Assembly (NCBI RefSeq): GCF_022678645.1
Contig: NZ_JALBWV010000044.1
Coordinates: 1-64,000, forward strand
Direction of reading: 5' to 3'
From: Saccharopolyspora soli
GTDB taxonomy: Bacteria; Actinomycetota; Actinomycetes; Mycobacteriales; Pseudonocardiaceae
Length of the DNA: 64,000 nucleotides
Positions 46,601 to 55,863 of the stretch are shown piece by piece. Each line of letters starts with the position of its first letter. Position 1 is the first letter of the stretch. The translations under genes and the position numbers were made by a program. Under the pieces are notes generated by a model. That model was given only the letters and a program-made list of their open reading frames with translations, did no database searches and was not told where the DNA came from.

Positions 46601-47445
46601 TGCCGAAAACCGCATCCGTGCAGGTCATGCTGCGCGTTGGTACTCGTGAAGGATGCCACCCAGCCGGTCGTGTCGACGTATGGTGAGGGGGTCGAGCTGC
46701 TCCGGATTGGCGACCGGTGCGGGCAAGGGACGTAGCGGGCGGGCGTTCGCGATGCCTTGGTGAGGGCGGTGGGAGTTGTAGAACTGTTCGAACTCGCACA
46801 GGGCATGGAGCAGGTGTCGCTGGTTCCAGATCAGTGTGCGGTCGAGGAGTTCGCGTCGGCAGGTCTGCACCCACCTTTCCATGATTGAGTTCATTCTCGG
46901 CATCTGGACGCCGCTGAGCACGACCTCGATCCTCGTATCCGTCAGGACGGCATCGAACTAGGGCGGGGAACTTCCCGTCTCGGTCCCGGATCAGGAATCG
47001 CGCGCGGCAGTCGGTGTCCTCGAGGTCCATGACGAGATTCTTTGCGGCTTGGGCGACCCACGCGGCGGTCGGGTGCGAGGCGGCGCCCAGGATCCGGATT
47101 CGCCGGGTGGTGTGTTCGATGACGGCGAACACGTACATCCGCGTCCCGGAGCGGGTGACGGTTTCGAAGAAGTCGCAAGCCAGCAAGGCGTCGGCCTGGG
47201 AGCGCAAGAAGTCGGCCCATGCGCTGGAGTTGCGTTCGGGTGCCGGGTCGATCCCGGCCCCTTGCAAGATTTCCCAGACGGTGGACGCGGCTACTTTCAC
47301 TCCCAGGGTGAGCAATTCGCCGTGGAGTCGGCGGTATCCCCAGCTGGGGTTCTCCTTTGCCAGGCGCAGCACCAAAGCGCGGACGGAGCGGACGGTGCGT
47401 GGTCGGCCAGGGCGCTTCGGTGTGGAAAGGGCAGCATGGCGGCGT
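46601..47445 (-). pseudogene. Integrase-core (IS3/IS481-like) transposase, truncated and frameshifted
   Basis: The minus frame reads STPKRPGRPRTVRSVRALVL, LAKENPSWGYRRLHGELLTL, then the DDE core ACDFFETVTRSGTRMYVFAV (first Asp) and TAAWVAQAAKNLVMDLEDTD. Near 46930 it shifts into MPRMNSIMERWVQTCRRELL (Glu), SHRPHQGIANARPLRPLP and RRHDRLGGILHEYQRAA. The N-terminal ~100 residues are cut exactly at the boundary of the neighbouring IS at 47446. TGCCGAAAACC at 46601-46611 marks its outer end and matches that neighbour's terminal repeat. Confidence 0.7.
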
Positions 47446-48649
47446 TGTGGGTGCCGAAAACCTCATCCATGTGCTGTGACGTGCAGTTTCTCGGGTCCTG
47501 CTGAGGACGGCAGGGCAAGCACGCCAGGATCACCCATCGTGCTGCTACGACTCCCCTACCTCGCTGTCACCGGCATGTTCGCGTTCCTACGGTTACTACC
47601 GATGACCAGCACCGACAAAGACATCGAGATCCTGGCGCTGCGCCACCAACTCGCAATCCTTCAACGTCAGGTCGGCAGGGCTCGTTTCGCCCGGCCCGAC
47701 CGGGCATTTCTCGCCGCCCTACTACACCGCATACCCTGGCCGACGCTGCGACAGATCCACCTGATCGTCTCCCCCGACACCATCCTGCGCTGGCACCGCG
47801 ACCTCTTACGCCGCCACCACAGCAAAGCCTCCCGCCCGAAGAAGCCGGGCCGACCGCCTACCGTGCGCAGCATCCGTGCCCTCGTCCTGCGTCTGGCCCG
47901 CGAAAACCCGAGCTGGGGCTATCGGAGAATCCACGGCGAACTGGCCGCTCTGGGGGTCGCGGCTTCCACGGTTTGGGAGATCCTCAAGGTCAACGGCATC
48001 GAACCTGCACCTCACCGCGACCACCTGACCTGGGCGACATTTCTGCGCCACCAAGCGCAGGCGATCCTGGCCGCCGACTTCTTCGAGACCAGAACCCTGA
48101 CCGGAGCGCGGCTCTACGTCCTCGCCGTCATCGAGCACGCCAGTCGCCGCATCCGCGTGCTCGGCGCGACCGCTCACCCCACCGCAGCCTGGACCACCCA
48201 AATGGCGAGGAATCATGGATATCCAGGACACCGCCGCCACCGTGAAGTACCTGATCCGGGACCGTGACAGCAGGTACACAGCCGCCTTCGATGCCGTCCT
48301 CGCCGACAGCGGCATCGCAATCACCAAAACCGGAATTCGCGTGCCGCGCATGAACGCGACCATGGAACGCTGGATCCGAACATGCCGAACCGAACTCCTC
48401 GACCGAACCCTCATCCTGAACCAGGCACACCTCGTACACGCCCTGCGCGAGTACGAGTCCTTCTACAACGAGCACCGGCCCCACCCGGCACTACACTCCG
48501 CAGCCCCACAACGCCCGCTACCAGCACCCATCACCGAGCCGGATCGGGTCAGCCACCTCAACATCCGACGACGTGATCGACTCGGCGGCATACTCCACGA
48601 ATACCAGCACCCCGCGTGACCTGACCGGATAGGGTTTTCGGCACCCACA
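47446..48649 (+). mobile_element. IS element with 17-bp perfect terminal inverted repeats
   Basis: TGTGGGTGCCGAAAACC at 47446-47462 is repeated inverted at 48633-48649, giving a 1204-bp IS. It carries one transposase gene. No clear target duplication is seen. Its left end abuts a truncated relative of the same IS in opposite orientation. Confidence 0.85.
47539..48619 (+). pseudogene. Integrase-core transposase of the 47446 IS, one frameshift
   Basis: Starts at GTG 47539 (VLLRLPYLAVTGMFAFLRLL). It contains DIEILALRHQLAILQRQVGR, the helix-turn-helix region, LARENPSWGYRRIHGELAAL and AADFFETRTLTGARLYVLAV (first Asp). Near 48215 the frame changes after TTQMARN. The second frame supplies YLIRDRDSRYTAAFDAVLAD (second Asp), RMNATMERWIRTCRTELLDR (Glu) and the terminal GGILHEYQHPA. 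The terminal repeats are intact, so it could still be mobilised by an active relative. Confidence 0.75.
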
Positions 48650-49088
48650 GGGCTGACTGCGCGGCGTGGGTGTCGTTGTGAAAGTGCCATTCCAGTCGGT
48701 ACCGGGCATGTAGTGGTGGGTCCTCTGTGGACCAAGCGAAGATCCTGCGATCACCGTCGTGCTGGGTTTCGATCGCGGTCTGAAACGGCATGGAACAGGC
48801 AGCAGGATCGAGCGCGGTCGGAAAGTTGGATGACCGAGATCCGCAACGGCTCGGGAAGCACGCGAGCCGAACACTGTTCGAACGTTTGGATCTCGCAGCC
48901 ATCCCAGCGCGCAAACACTGTGTGTGAGTAACGGTACTCATATACACCGATAGTGTTTGATTGATCACGTTGTGTTAACTGCTGAGTGGCCAAGGACGAC
49001 AAATCTGGTGGAGGGTGCCGCGCACAACATGGCACAACCAACGGCGGTCGTTCGCGGCACACGGTGCACCGGCAGTCTGGAGGTTGGC
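48650..49088. other. Decayed gene or intergenic stretch
   Basis: The minus strand has protein-like pieces in two frames, RRIFAWSTEDPPLHARYRLE then WHFHNDTHAAQ, and YRYSHTVFARWDGCEIQTF. These could be a hypothetical gene broken by the adjacent IS. I cannot assign a family or a start. Confidence 0.3.
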
Positions 49089-49673
49089 ATGGTCGTGGCG
49101 CTGAAAGCGCACGCAGCATGGTTGGTAAACGCACTGGGCGTGAATCGGAACCCGTTGCGCAGGCCGATCGATCGAATGGCGGCAGGCATCTCGCTGCTGC
49201 TGTTGATGGTGGCGCTGATCGCGATCCCGGCATCGGGCTTGTTCGGCGCGTCACTGCACGCCGATCTGACGCAGCGAGCAGCGGTATCGGCGGCGACCAC
49301 CCGACCGGTGACCGCGGTGCTGATCACCAGTCCCGAGTTGAGCGTGCCGGTCTCCGAGTCCCACACCCCACGCGGCGTCAGCTCGACCGCGGTTGTCGAG
49401 TGGCGCGACGGGCTCGGCCAGCAGCCGCACACCGCGACCATCCAGGTGCCGGAAGACAGCTCCGCGGGCGACAGCCTGACGGTGTGGGTCGACCAGGCAG
49501 GCAACCGCGCCCCGCCGCCGCCCAGCGAGAGCTCGGTCACCGCATCGGCGATCTTCGCCGCGGTGCTCGTGCTGCTGGTGATCGAACTGGCCTGCATCGC
49601 CCTGATCGCCGGAACCCAACACCTCGCCCGCCGCGTGTGCATGCGCGCCTGGGAACGCGAATGGTCGTTCTGA
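49089..49673 (+). CDS. Rv1733c-family membrane protein, 3' end defined by IS insertion
   Basis: A 194-residue protein from ATG 49089 behind GGAGG (49079-49083). RNPLRRPIDRMAAGISLLLL leads the first transmembrane segment (about 31-53). An extracytoplasmic domain with AVVEWRDGLGQQPHTATIQV follows, then a second transmembrane segment (SAIFAAVLVLLVIELACIAL). This two-TM layout is the Rv1733c family of actinobacterial membrane proteins of unknown function. The stop TGA (49671-49673) is part of the IS5 end, so the last few native residues after AWEREWSF are probably lost. Confidence 0.75.
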   Translation: MVVALKAHAAWLVNALGVNRNPLRRPIDRMAAGISLLLLMVALIAIPASGLFGASLHADLTQRAAVSAATTRPVTAVLITSPELSVPVSESHTPRGVSSTAVVEWRDGLGQQPHTATIQVPEDSSAGDSLTVWVDQAGNRAPPPPSESSVTASAIFAAVLVLLVIELACIALIAGTQHLARRVCMRAWEREWSF

Positions 49674-50680
49674 GAGCCTGTTCTTGAACTTGATCTTGGC
49701 TGCCGGGGTGGTGCGGGCATGAGAAGGGACTCCTGGTAGATCGGTTGATGCCTAGTCATCCGCTCTACCGAGGAATCCCAGGGTGTCATCGTGCCCGAGT
49801 ACGTCGCTGGTTCACGCACGGGGTGGGCGGTGCTGCCTGCTGGCCACCTCACATCGGCGTTCGCACAGGTCACGTCGTTACCCGTCGGACACCAGCGACG
49901 CGCAGTGGGCGATCATCGAACCCTTGTTGCCGACGCCGGGCCGGTTGGCCGGACGCGGCGGACGGCGGGCGGTGCATTGCCGCCGCGAGATCGTGGACGC
50001 GATCTTGTATGTGGTCGACAACGGCATCAAATGGCCGGCTCTACCAGCGGATTTCCCGCCGTGGTCCACTGTGTACAATTACTTCGCCGCGTGGGAATCC
50101 GCAGGCGCGACGCAGAGCTTACTCGACGGGCTACGCGACCGGGCACGCCTGGCCGAGGGCCGCCGCGCCGCCCCCAGCGCGGGCAGTATCGACTCCGCCT
50201 CCGTCAAGGCAGCCGAGACCGTCAGTGCTGATAGTCGCGGTTTCGATGCGGGCAAGAAGATCAACGGCCGCAAGCGTCACATCGCCGTGGACACCCTCGG
50301 CCTGCTGATCTGCGTGCTCGTCACCGGCGCCGGAGTGCAGGACCGTGTCGCCGCCCGCACCCTGCTGGCCCGCTTGAAATATCTCTGCCCGAGCATCCGG
50401 CTGATCTGGGCCGACGGCGGCTACACCGGCACCCTGCTCAACTGGGCCCAGGCGTTGTTCGGGTTCACCATCGAGATCGTCACCAAACTCGCAGGTCAAA
50501 CAGGGTTCGTCGTTCTCCCGCGCCGGTGGGTCGTGGAACGCACCCTGGCCTGGATCAACCAACACCGCCGCTGCGTCCGCGACTACGAACGCCTCCCGCA
50601 ACACCACGAAGCCATCGTCCGCTGGGCCATGATCCACACCACCAGCAAACGCCCCACCCGAGACTAGGAACAGGCTCTCA
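49671..50680 (+). mobile_element. IS5-family insertion sequence
   Basis: TGAGAGCCTGTTC (49671-49683) and its inverse GAACAGGCTCTCA (50668-50680) bound a 1.0-kb IS with one intact transposase. No longer target duplication is obvious; the outermost bases may belong to the target. Confidence 0.8.
49783..50667 (+). CDS. IS5-family (IS427-group) transposase
   Basis: A complete 294-residue DDE transposase from GTG 49783. RYPSDTSDAQWAIIEPLLP is the group's N-terminal signature. GSIDSASVKAAETV contains the first Asp. KKINGRKRHIAVDTLGLLI and IWADGGYTGTLLNW carry the second Asp. RRWVVERTLAWINQHRRCVR holds the catalytic Glu. It is the only transposase in the window without a frameshift or truncation, so it is probably the most recent arrival and may be active. 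Confidence 0.88.
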   Translation: MSSCPSTSLVHARGGRCCLLATSHRRSHRSRRYPSDTSDAQWAIIEPLLPTPGRLAGRGGRRAVHCRREIVDAILYVVDNGIKWPALPADFPPWSTVYNYFAAWESAGATQSLLDGLRDRARLAEGRRAAPSAGSIDSASVKAAETVSADSRGFDAGKKINGRKRHIAVDTLGLLICVLVTGAGVQDRVAARTLLARLKYLCPSIRLIWADGGYTGTLLNWAQALFGFTIEIVTKLAGQTGFVVLPRRWVVERTLAWINQHRRCVRDYERLPQHHEAIVRWAMIHTTSKRPTRD

Positions 50681-51010
50681 CGGGGTCCAGCCGCCGTCAG
50701 CGGCGAGTACAGCGCCCGTGCAGAATGTCGCGTCCTCGGACAGGAACACAGCGGCGCGCGCGATCTCCTCGACCGTGCCGAACCGTCCGAGCGGGGTCGC
50801 GTCAGCGATCCTGCGGCGCGAGGCATCCGGGACGGCCGAGGCCATGTCGGTATCGACGAAACCCGGCGCGAGCACGTTGACCCGCACTCCGTTCGGCGCG
50901 AGCTCCTTCGCCAGCGACCGGGCGAACCCCACGGCGGCCGCCTTCACGCTCGCGTATGCCGTGTCACCTGGGAGGCCGACGGAGCCGACCGCGGATCCCA
51001 CGATCACGAC
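50678..51010 (-). pseudogene. SDR (FabG-like), C-terminal half
   Basis: [20 protein letters not shown] contains the catalytic Ser and the Tyr of the YASVK motif. VNVLAPGFVDTDMASAVPDA and TGAVLAADGGWTP complete the C-terminus. The Rossmann half is missing; the sequence upstream belongs to a different SDR. Its stop abuts the IS5 end at 50680. Confidence 0.65.
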
Positions 51011-51216
51011 ACGTCGTCCACGAAGGACGGTTCGAGTGCGGTGAGTCCCTCGACACTGGTCGTGGGGCGGATCGTCTCATCGACGAGCCGCAGCGCCATC
51101 CGGATCGCCCCGCCCATGCGGATGACCTCCCCGTTCAGGTGGTCGTGCTCGACGATGCCCACCACGAGCCGCGCGTACTCGTCCGGACGCCCGAAGCGTT
51201 TCGCCAGATCGAGCGC
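51004..51216 (-). pseudogene. HSD10-type SDR, C-terminal fragment
   Basis: A frame hidden inside 51004-51216 reads [40 protein letters not shown] and a tail ending EPSFVDDVS. RxGRPDEYAxLVxxIVxxxxLNGEVIRxxGAIRM is the signature end of 17-beta-hydroxysteroid dehydrogenase type 10 SDRs. It fuses directly into the other SDR fragment at 51007, so two truncated SDR genes lie head to tail. Confidence 0.6.
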
Positions 51217-51336
51217 GAAAGAATGTGTGTACCGATCGATCCAATCACTTTCTCAACGATCGCAGCTTGGCGCATGAAGTTTCGGCACACTGATAGACCG
51301 CTCAGTCCAGGAAAGTAACGGTTGGGTCCAGCGGGC

Positions 51337-51915
51337 TCACGCCCGGATCCCCTCGATCAACGCGTCGAGGAACATGTCCGCCACCTCGTCTGGCGTCAGC
51401 CCGCCAGCAGGCTCGAACCACAGGTAGGTGTAGTTGAGCATGCCGAGGATGCCCTTCACCAGGAGCCGGGGCGTCGGACGCAGCACACCGGCGCGCCTCC
51501 CGCTGTCCAGCGCCCGCCTCCAGTAGCTCTCGTAACGCTCCCGGGCCGCGACGACGTGATCGCGCCCCTCTCCGGTCAGCGCGGTGTACTCGCGGAAGAA
51601 CACCGCCCACTCCGCACGGTGCTCGGCGATGTTGCGCAGCAGCCCGCGCGCCATCTGGCGGAGCAGTTCCTCGGCGTCCAGCTCTTGATCGAGCAACTCC
51701 TCGGCGTAGCTGTTCATCTTGTCGACCTGCTCCTTGCTGATCGCGTAGAGCACGGCCTCCTTGCTGCCGATGTAGTGGTAGAGCGCTCCCCGCCCGAGAC
51801 CGGCCGCCTGGCCGAGTTCGGCCATGCCGGTGCCGTGATAGCCGTTCTGGGCGAAGAGATCAGCAGCGATCCCGATCACACGCGCGCGGTTCGCCTCGAA
51901 GTTCGTTGCCGTCAT
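51337..51915 (-). CDS. TetR-family regulator (KstR2/FadR-like)
   Basis: A 192-residue repressor from ATG 51915. The HTH is AADLFAQNGYHGTGMAELGQ and AAGLGRGALYHYIGSKEAVL. The C-terminal domain resembles the KstR2-type ligand fold (LNYTYLWFEPAGGLTPDEVA), which in relatives senses CoA thioesters of sterol or fatty-acid catabolism. Truncated SDR genes downstream, one HSD10-like, would fit a lost lipid or steroid catabolic operon. That link is inference. Confidence 0.8.
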   Translation of the reverse strand: MTATNFEANRARVIGIAADLFAQNGYHGTGMAELGQAAGLGRGALYHYIGSKEAVLYAISKEQVDKMNSYAEELLDQELDAEELLRQMARGLLRNIAEHRAEWAVFFREYTALTGEGRDHVVAARERYESYWRRALDSGRRAGVLRPTPRLLVKGILGMLNYTYLWFEPAGGLTPDEVADMFLDALIEGIRA

Positions 51916-52109
51916 CGCCGACGCCCCCACCTCATGCCGTGGACCGAACGGCCCATGGGCTATCCGCTCGGCGCACGCGCCTCAGCACCCCATCCCGCCA
52001 CCACATGCCACTGCTCACGCCAGTCATCGGGTAAGGGCACGATCACGGGTGTCCGCTGAGGTGCGGCACGTAGGTGTGCGCCAGCGCCGACCGCACGGTG
52101 CGCCGACGC

Positions 52110-52838
52110 TTACTTTTTCAGCCGCCGACTTCCGCCGTGCCAGTCCTCCTGAATGCCGACCTCGCTGGGGCGGACGCCGAAAGACGGTAGCTGCGGTTGC
52201 TCGCGCAGGCTGCGCTTGAGCTCGGCGAAGCCGGGAAAGCGCGCCAAGGCGACCACGTGCTCCCACAGCTCGGCGGCCTGGTCCTCGTCCGGGAGGCGGC
52301 TGATCACTGGCCCGAACAACGCGGTACCGGCGGGCGGCTCGAAATGCAGGATAGGAGTCCCGACGTCCTTACCCGTCAAAGTCAGAGCGACGTCCGTCTC
52401 GGCCTGGATCTCCTCGTCCCAGGACAAGTCCTCCAACGCATCCGCGTAGTCCGGTCGCAATCCAATGCGCGCCAGCGCCTCCGACGCCAGATTTCGGACG
52501 CCTCGATGCACCGCGGCGGCGCTGCCTCCGGGCACGCTCTCCCGCTCGAACGTTTCCTCCCCCAGCGCCTCGTAGAACGCCCCGACGGGTTCCCGTCCGT
52601 GCTGCCGCCGGATACGCGCCGCCACCCGCAGCAGCCTCAAACCCGCGGTGTGGGATGCCTCGTACTCCGACGGGAACTGCGCGCCATAGTCGACATCGGC
52701 GTTGACGAGCCGGAGCGAGATGAATCGCCAATCCACGTCGTAGTTCCGCTGCCGCTGAACAAGGCGCACCCACTTGCTCGCCATCCAGGCGAACGGGCAG
52801 ACCGGGTCGAAGTAGAAGTGCAGATCAGCATCGGTCAT
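52110..52838 (-). CDS. DsbA-family/mycothiol-dependent nitroreductase-like protein
   Basis: A 242-residue thioredoxin-fold protein with an inserted helical domain. LHFYFDPVCPFAWMASKWVR places a single Cys (C14) in a CPFA motif instead of CxxC. LRLLRVAARIRRQHGREPVG, VALTLTGKDVGTPILHFEPP (cis-Pro region) and FGPVISRLP are typical of the Rv2466c/DsbA-like group. A monothiol site suggests mycothiol-linked chemistry rather than disulfide formation. ATG 52838 is the likely start. Confidence 0.75.
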   Translation of the reverse strand: MTDADLHFYFDPVCPFAWMASKWVRLVQRQRNYDVDWRFISLRLVNADVDYGAQFPSEYEASHTAGLRLLRVAARIRRQHGREPVGAFYEALGEETFERESVPGGSAAAVHRGVRNLASEALARIGLRPDYADALEDLSWDEEIQAETDVALTLTGKDVGTPILHFEPPAGTALFGPVISRLPDEDQAAELWEHVVALARFPGFAELKRSLREQPQLPSFGVRPSEVGIQEDWHGGSRRLKK

Positions 52839-53049
52839 ATCCCCAGAGTACCCGCGTGTACACCCTGTACTAGTCAGTCCAACATGATGAGACGGCTTGA
52901 CCAAAACACCGGGATTTTCGGAACATACGCCGCGCATCTTTCGTGTATTAATCGGTACACCAGAGCCCGGAGCAGCGCCCGGCCACATCCTGCTCAGCGC
53001 CATTGCCGACGGAGGTGCGCCCGCTGGGCCGTTTTCTTCGCTCTTGCGA

Positions 53050-54090
53050 TCACGTCGGCACCTCGATGAGCCGCCGGAAGCCGGATTGGTGGAACACCAG
53101 CGGCCGGGTTTCCGGCCCAGTGCGAAGACCGGCGATCCGCAACAGCACGATGTGATGATCCCCTGCGGGGATCTCGTCCTGGATCATGCAGTCCAGCCAC
53201 GCAGTGGCCCCTTCGATGAGGACGGCGCCGCCCACTGTGGTGTGGAGGGTGAGCCCGGCGAAGCGATCACCGGTCCTCGCCGCCAGCGAGCGGCACACCG
53301 CCTCGTGCGCCTCGCTGAGCACGCTCACCCCGATCCGGCCCGCGGCGCGCAGGCGTCGCCAGGTTGTCGATTCGTTGTCGACGCAGACCGACACCAAGGG
53401 CGGGTCGAGGGAGACCGACGTGAACGAGCTGACCGCCATGCCAGTGGGCTCACCGTCGACCAAGGAACACACAGCGGCGACACCACTCGGGAAACAGCCG
53501 AACGCATCCCGCAGCAAGCGGGCGTCTGCGGCGTCGACCGCCGTGAACGGGGGCGAAATCGTCTCTGCAGCCCCATATCCACGCGCCGTGGCCCGTGTAG
53601 TGGCGACGAGCTTGGTGACCACCGGTTCCCAGCGTCGCGTGTACTCCGCGAGCTCGGTGGAGTCGTTGTACTTCTCCTCAAGCAAGTAGAGACCGGGCAG
53701 CACGCACGTGGCGCCCAGCTCCGCCAGCACGGGCCGCAGCAGCAGATCTGGGGCCATCGCGTGCGTGGGTCCCGCGCCGAGCATGAGCGGGACGGCGACG
53801 ACTCCCTGCATCCCGCTGCGCCCGGCGAACCGGTCGAGAAAAAGCTTCAGCAGGCCGGTGTAAGTACCTTTGAACGTCGGGCTCGCGATGACGACGACGT
53901 CGGACTGCACGACGGTTCGCACAGCGGCACCAACAGCTTCGTCGTCGCGGGCGAGAAGGCCGGATTCGAGGTCGACGAGGTCGAGCACATGGTCAGCGGG
54001 TCGGCCCGTGAGCGCCTCGGCGAGCAGCGTCGCGGACGTGAGCGTTCGGGAGTTCGGCTTAGGATTTCCAACGACAACTGTGGTGATCAC
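53050..54090 (-). CDS. NADPH:FMN reductase fused to flavin reductase (split barrel)
   Basis: A 346-residue two-domain protein from GTG 54090 (GGGAG upstream). Residues 1 to about 170 are an SsuE/flavodoxin-like FMN reductase (VVVGNPKPNSRT, DVVVIASPTFKGTYTGLLKL, GAGPTHAMAPDLLLRPVLAE). Residues from about 185 on are a HpaC/DszD-type flavin reductase (FGCFPSGVAAVCSLVDGEPT, SSFTSVSLDPPLVSVCVDNE). The pair would deliver FMNH2 to a monooxygenase, and a matching LLM gene lies upstream at 55863. Two reductase folds in one chain is unusual. A 294-bp spacer with a hairpin separates it from the ALDH gene. Confidence 0.85.
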   Translation of the reverse strand: MITTVVVGNPKPNSRTLTSATLLAEALTGRPADHVLDLVDLESGLLARDDEAVGAAVRTVVQSDVVVIASPTFKGTYTGLLKLFLDRFAGRSGMQGVVAVPLMLGAGPTHAMAPDLLLRPVLAELGATCVLPGLYLLEEKYNDSTELAEYTRRWEPVVTKLVATTRATARGYGAAETISPPFTAVDAADARLLRDAFGCFPSGVAAVCSLVDGEPTGMAVSSFTSVSLDPPLVSVCVDNESTTWRRLRAAGRIGVSVLSEAHEAVCRSLAARTGDRFAGLTLHTTVGGAVLIEGATAWLDCMIQDEIPAGDHHIVLLRIAGLRTGPETRPLVFHQSGFRRLIEVPT

Positions 54091-54384
54091 TTGACGCTCC
54101 CAAGAAAAGATGACCCGCAGGATGGGGCGGCATGGGCATCGGCGTCGCGCACCGACCACAGCGGTTTCAGAATCCGCCTTCGAACGCCTTCTGCGTGGCG
54201 GTATGTGCGGCGCGACGTGCTCCCGCGAGGCCCGCGTATCGCTTCAGGACACGCGGGCCTCGCCGGGGTCACCGCGGCAACTGCCACCACCGGTCGGGTT
54301 CGGCTGGTGGCTGCTGTCGCAGGCGAAGCTCCGCGGGTCGGGACGTGCCGAGCCCGGGTCCCCGGCTCGCGGTTGGTGTTCGGT
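54091..54384. other. Spacer with terminator-like hairpin
   Basis: No gene seen. GAGCC and GGCTC arms with inner GGG/CCC near 54352-54371 form a hairpin just after the ALDH stop and could reduce read-through into the reductase gene. Confidence 0.4.
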
Positions 54385-55863
54385 TCAGAGTTTTATGTTG
54401 ATTGATTTTTCCTGTGTGTAGCTGAGGAGTTCGTCGATGGATTCTTCTCTGCCGAGTCCGGATGCTTTGAAGCCGCCGAAGGGCATGCCGAGGAAGTGTC
54501 GGCTGGAGTCGTTGATCCAGACGTATCCGGTTTCGAGTTGTTTGGCGGTCCGCATGGCTTGTTGGATGTTGTTGGTGTAGATGCTGCCGGTCAGGCCGTA
54601 GCGGACGGAGTTGTGGATTGCGACGGGGTCGTCGTTGTCCGTCCAGCGGATGATGGACAGGACTGGGCCGAAGATCTCTTCGGTCGCGACAGCCGAGGTG
54701 GCGTCGACGTGGTCGAGGACCGTCGGTTCGACGTAGTAGCCGGTGTCGAGACCTTGAGGCCGTCTGCCGCCGGTGACGACGACCGCGCCGTCTTCCTTGG
54801 CGCTGGCGAGGTAGCGCAGGACTTTCTCGTACTGCTCGCGGTTGACCAGTGGGCCCTGATCGTTGTCCGGGTCCAGCGGTGAACCGAGCACGTGCCCTTT
54901 GAGCCGCCGTGTCATCTCCGCGACGACCGCGTCGGCGATCGATTCGTGCACGAGCAGTCGCGACGTGGAACCGCAGGACTGTCCGGACCACGTGAAGTTC
55001 ATTCCCTGGATCGCGCCTTGCGCGACCTTGTCGGGGTCAGCGTCGGGATAGGCGATCAAGGCGTTCTTGCCACCCAGCTCAAGGGTCACCTTCTTCACAC
55101 CGGTCTGCGCGGCGTCCTGCTGGATGCTGCGGCCGGTCGGCTCGCTGCCGGTGAAGCCGATGCGGGTGATCGCTGGGTGGCGCACCAGCGCCCGCGGCAC
55201 GGTGGGACCGTTGCCGACCACGATTTGGAACACGCCCGGAGGGAACAGGTCCTGGATCAAGCGGGCCAGGTGCAAGGCCGACATCGGGGTGGCTTCGGCC
55301 GGTTTGAGGATCACGCAGTTCCCAGCGACCAGCGGTGCGGCGATCTTGCTGATCGCGAACAGGATTGGGTGGTTGAACGGGATGATCTTCGCGACGACGC
55401 CGAAGGGTTGGCGCATGGTGAAGCGCATGTCCTCCGAGGGCAGCGTGAAGCCCTTCATCTCCAGCGCCAAACCCGCGAAGTACCGGCACAGCCCCGCGGC
55501 CATGCGCACGTCCCCCGACATCACCGACACGGGAGCGCCGCCATCGACGGCATCCAGCAGAGCGAGATCGTCGATGTTCGCTTCGGCGATGTCGGCGAGT
55601 GTGCGGACGAGATCGGCGCGTTCGAGGACGTCACGGTCTCGCCAAGCGGGAAACGCGGCCTCGGCGCGGGCGACGGCATCGTTGACCAACTCCTCGTCCG
55701 CGTCGGGCACCGCTGCGATGGTGCTCTCGTCGAGAGGACTGGTCACTTCGAAGGTCCGGCCATCCGGGGCGCCGATGAGCTCGCCACCGACCAGCAGCCG
55801 CCAGTCCGCCGACAGCAACTGCTGGACTCGGGCGAGGTTTTCTGCGGTTGTTCCGAGGGCCAT
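54385..55863 (-). CDS. NAD(P)-dependent aldehyde dehydrogenase
   Basis: A 492-residue ALDH. Catalytic Asn in IPFNHP (N164), Glu in VTLELGGKN (E262) and Cys in SGQSCGST (C297) are present, along with EEIFGPVLSII and FGGFKASGLGREE. Its ATG (55863) overlaps the stop of the LLM monooxygenase (TGATG), so the two are translationally coupled. It probably oxidises the aldehyde released by the monooxygenase. It is only distantly related to the ALDH at 6398. Confidence 0.88.
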   Translation of the reverse strand: MALGTTAENLARVQQLLSADWRLLVGGELIGAPDGRTFEVTSPLDESTIAAVPDADEELVNDAVARAEAAFPAWRDRDVLERADLVRTLADIAEANIDDLALLDAVDGGAPVSVMSGDVRMAAGLCRYFAGLALEMKGFTLPSEDMRFTMRQPFGVVAKIIPFNHPILFAISKIAAPLVAGNCVILKPAEATPMSALHLARLIQDLFPPGVFQIVVGNGPTVPRALVRHPAITRIGFTGSEPTGRSIQQDAAQTGVKKVTLELGGKNALIAYPDADPDKVAQGAIQGMNFTWSGQSCGSTSRLLVHESIADAVVAEMTRRLKGHVLGSPLDPDNDQGPLVNREQYEKVLRYLASAKEDGAVVVTGGRRPQGLDTGYYVEPTVLDHVDATSAVATEEIFGPVLSIIRWTDNDDPVAIHNSVRYGLTGSIYTNNIQQAMRTAKQLETGYVWINDSSRHFLGMPFGGFKASGLGREESIDELLSYTQEKSINIKL

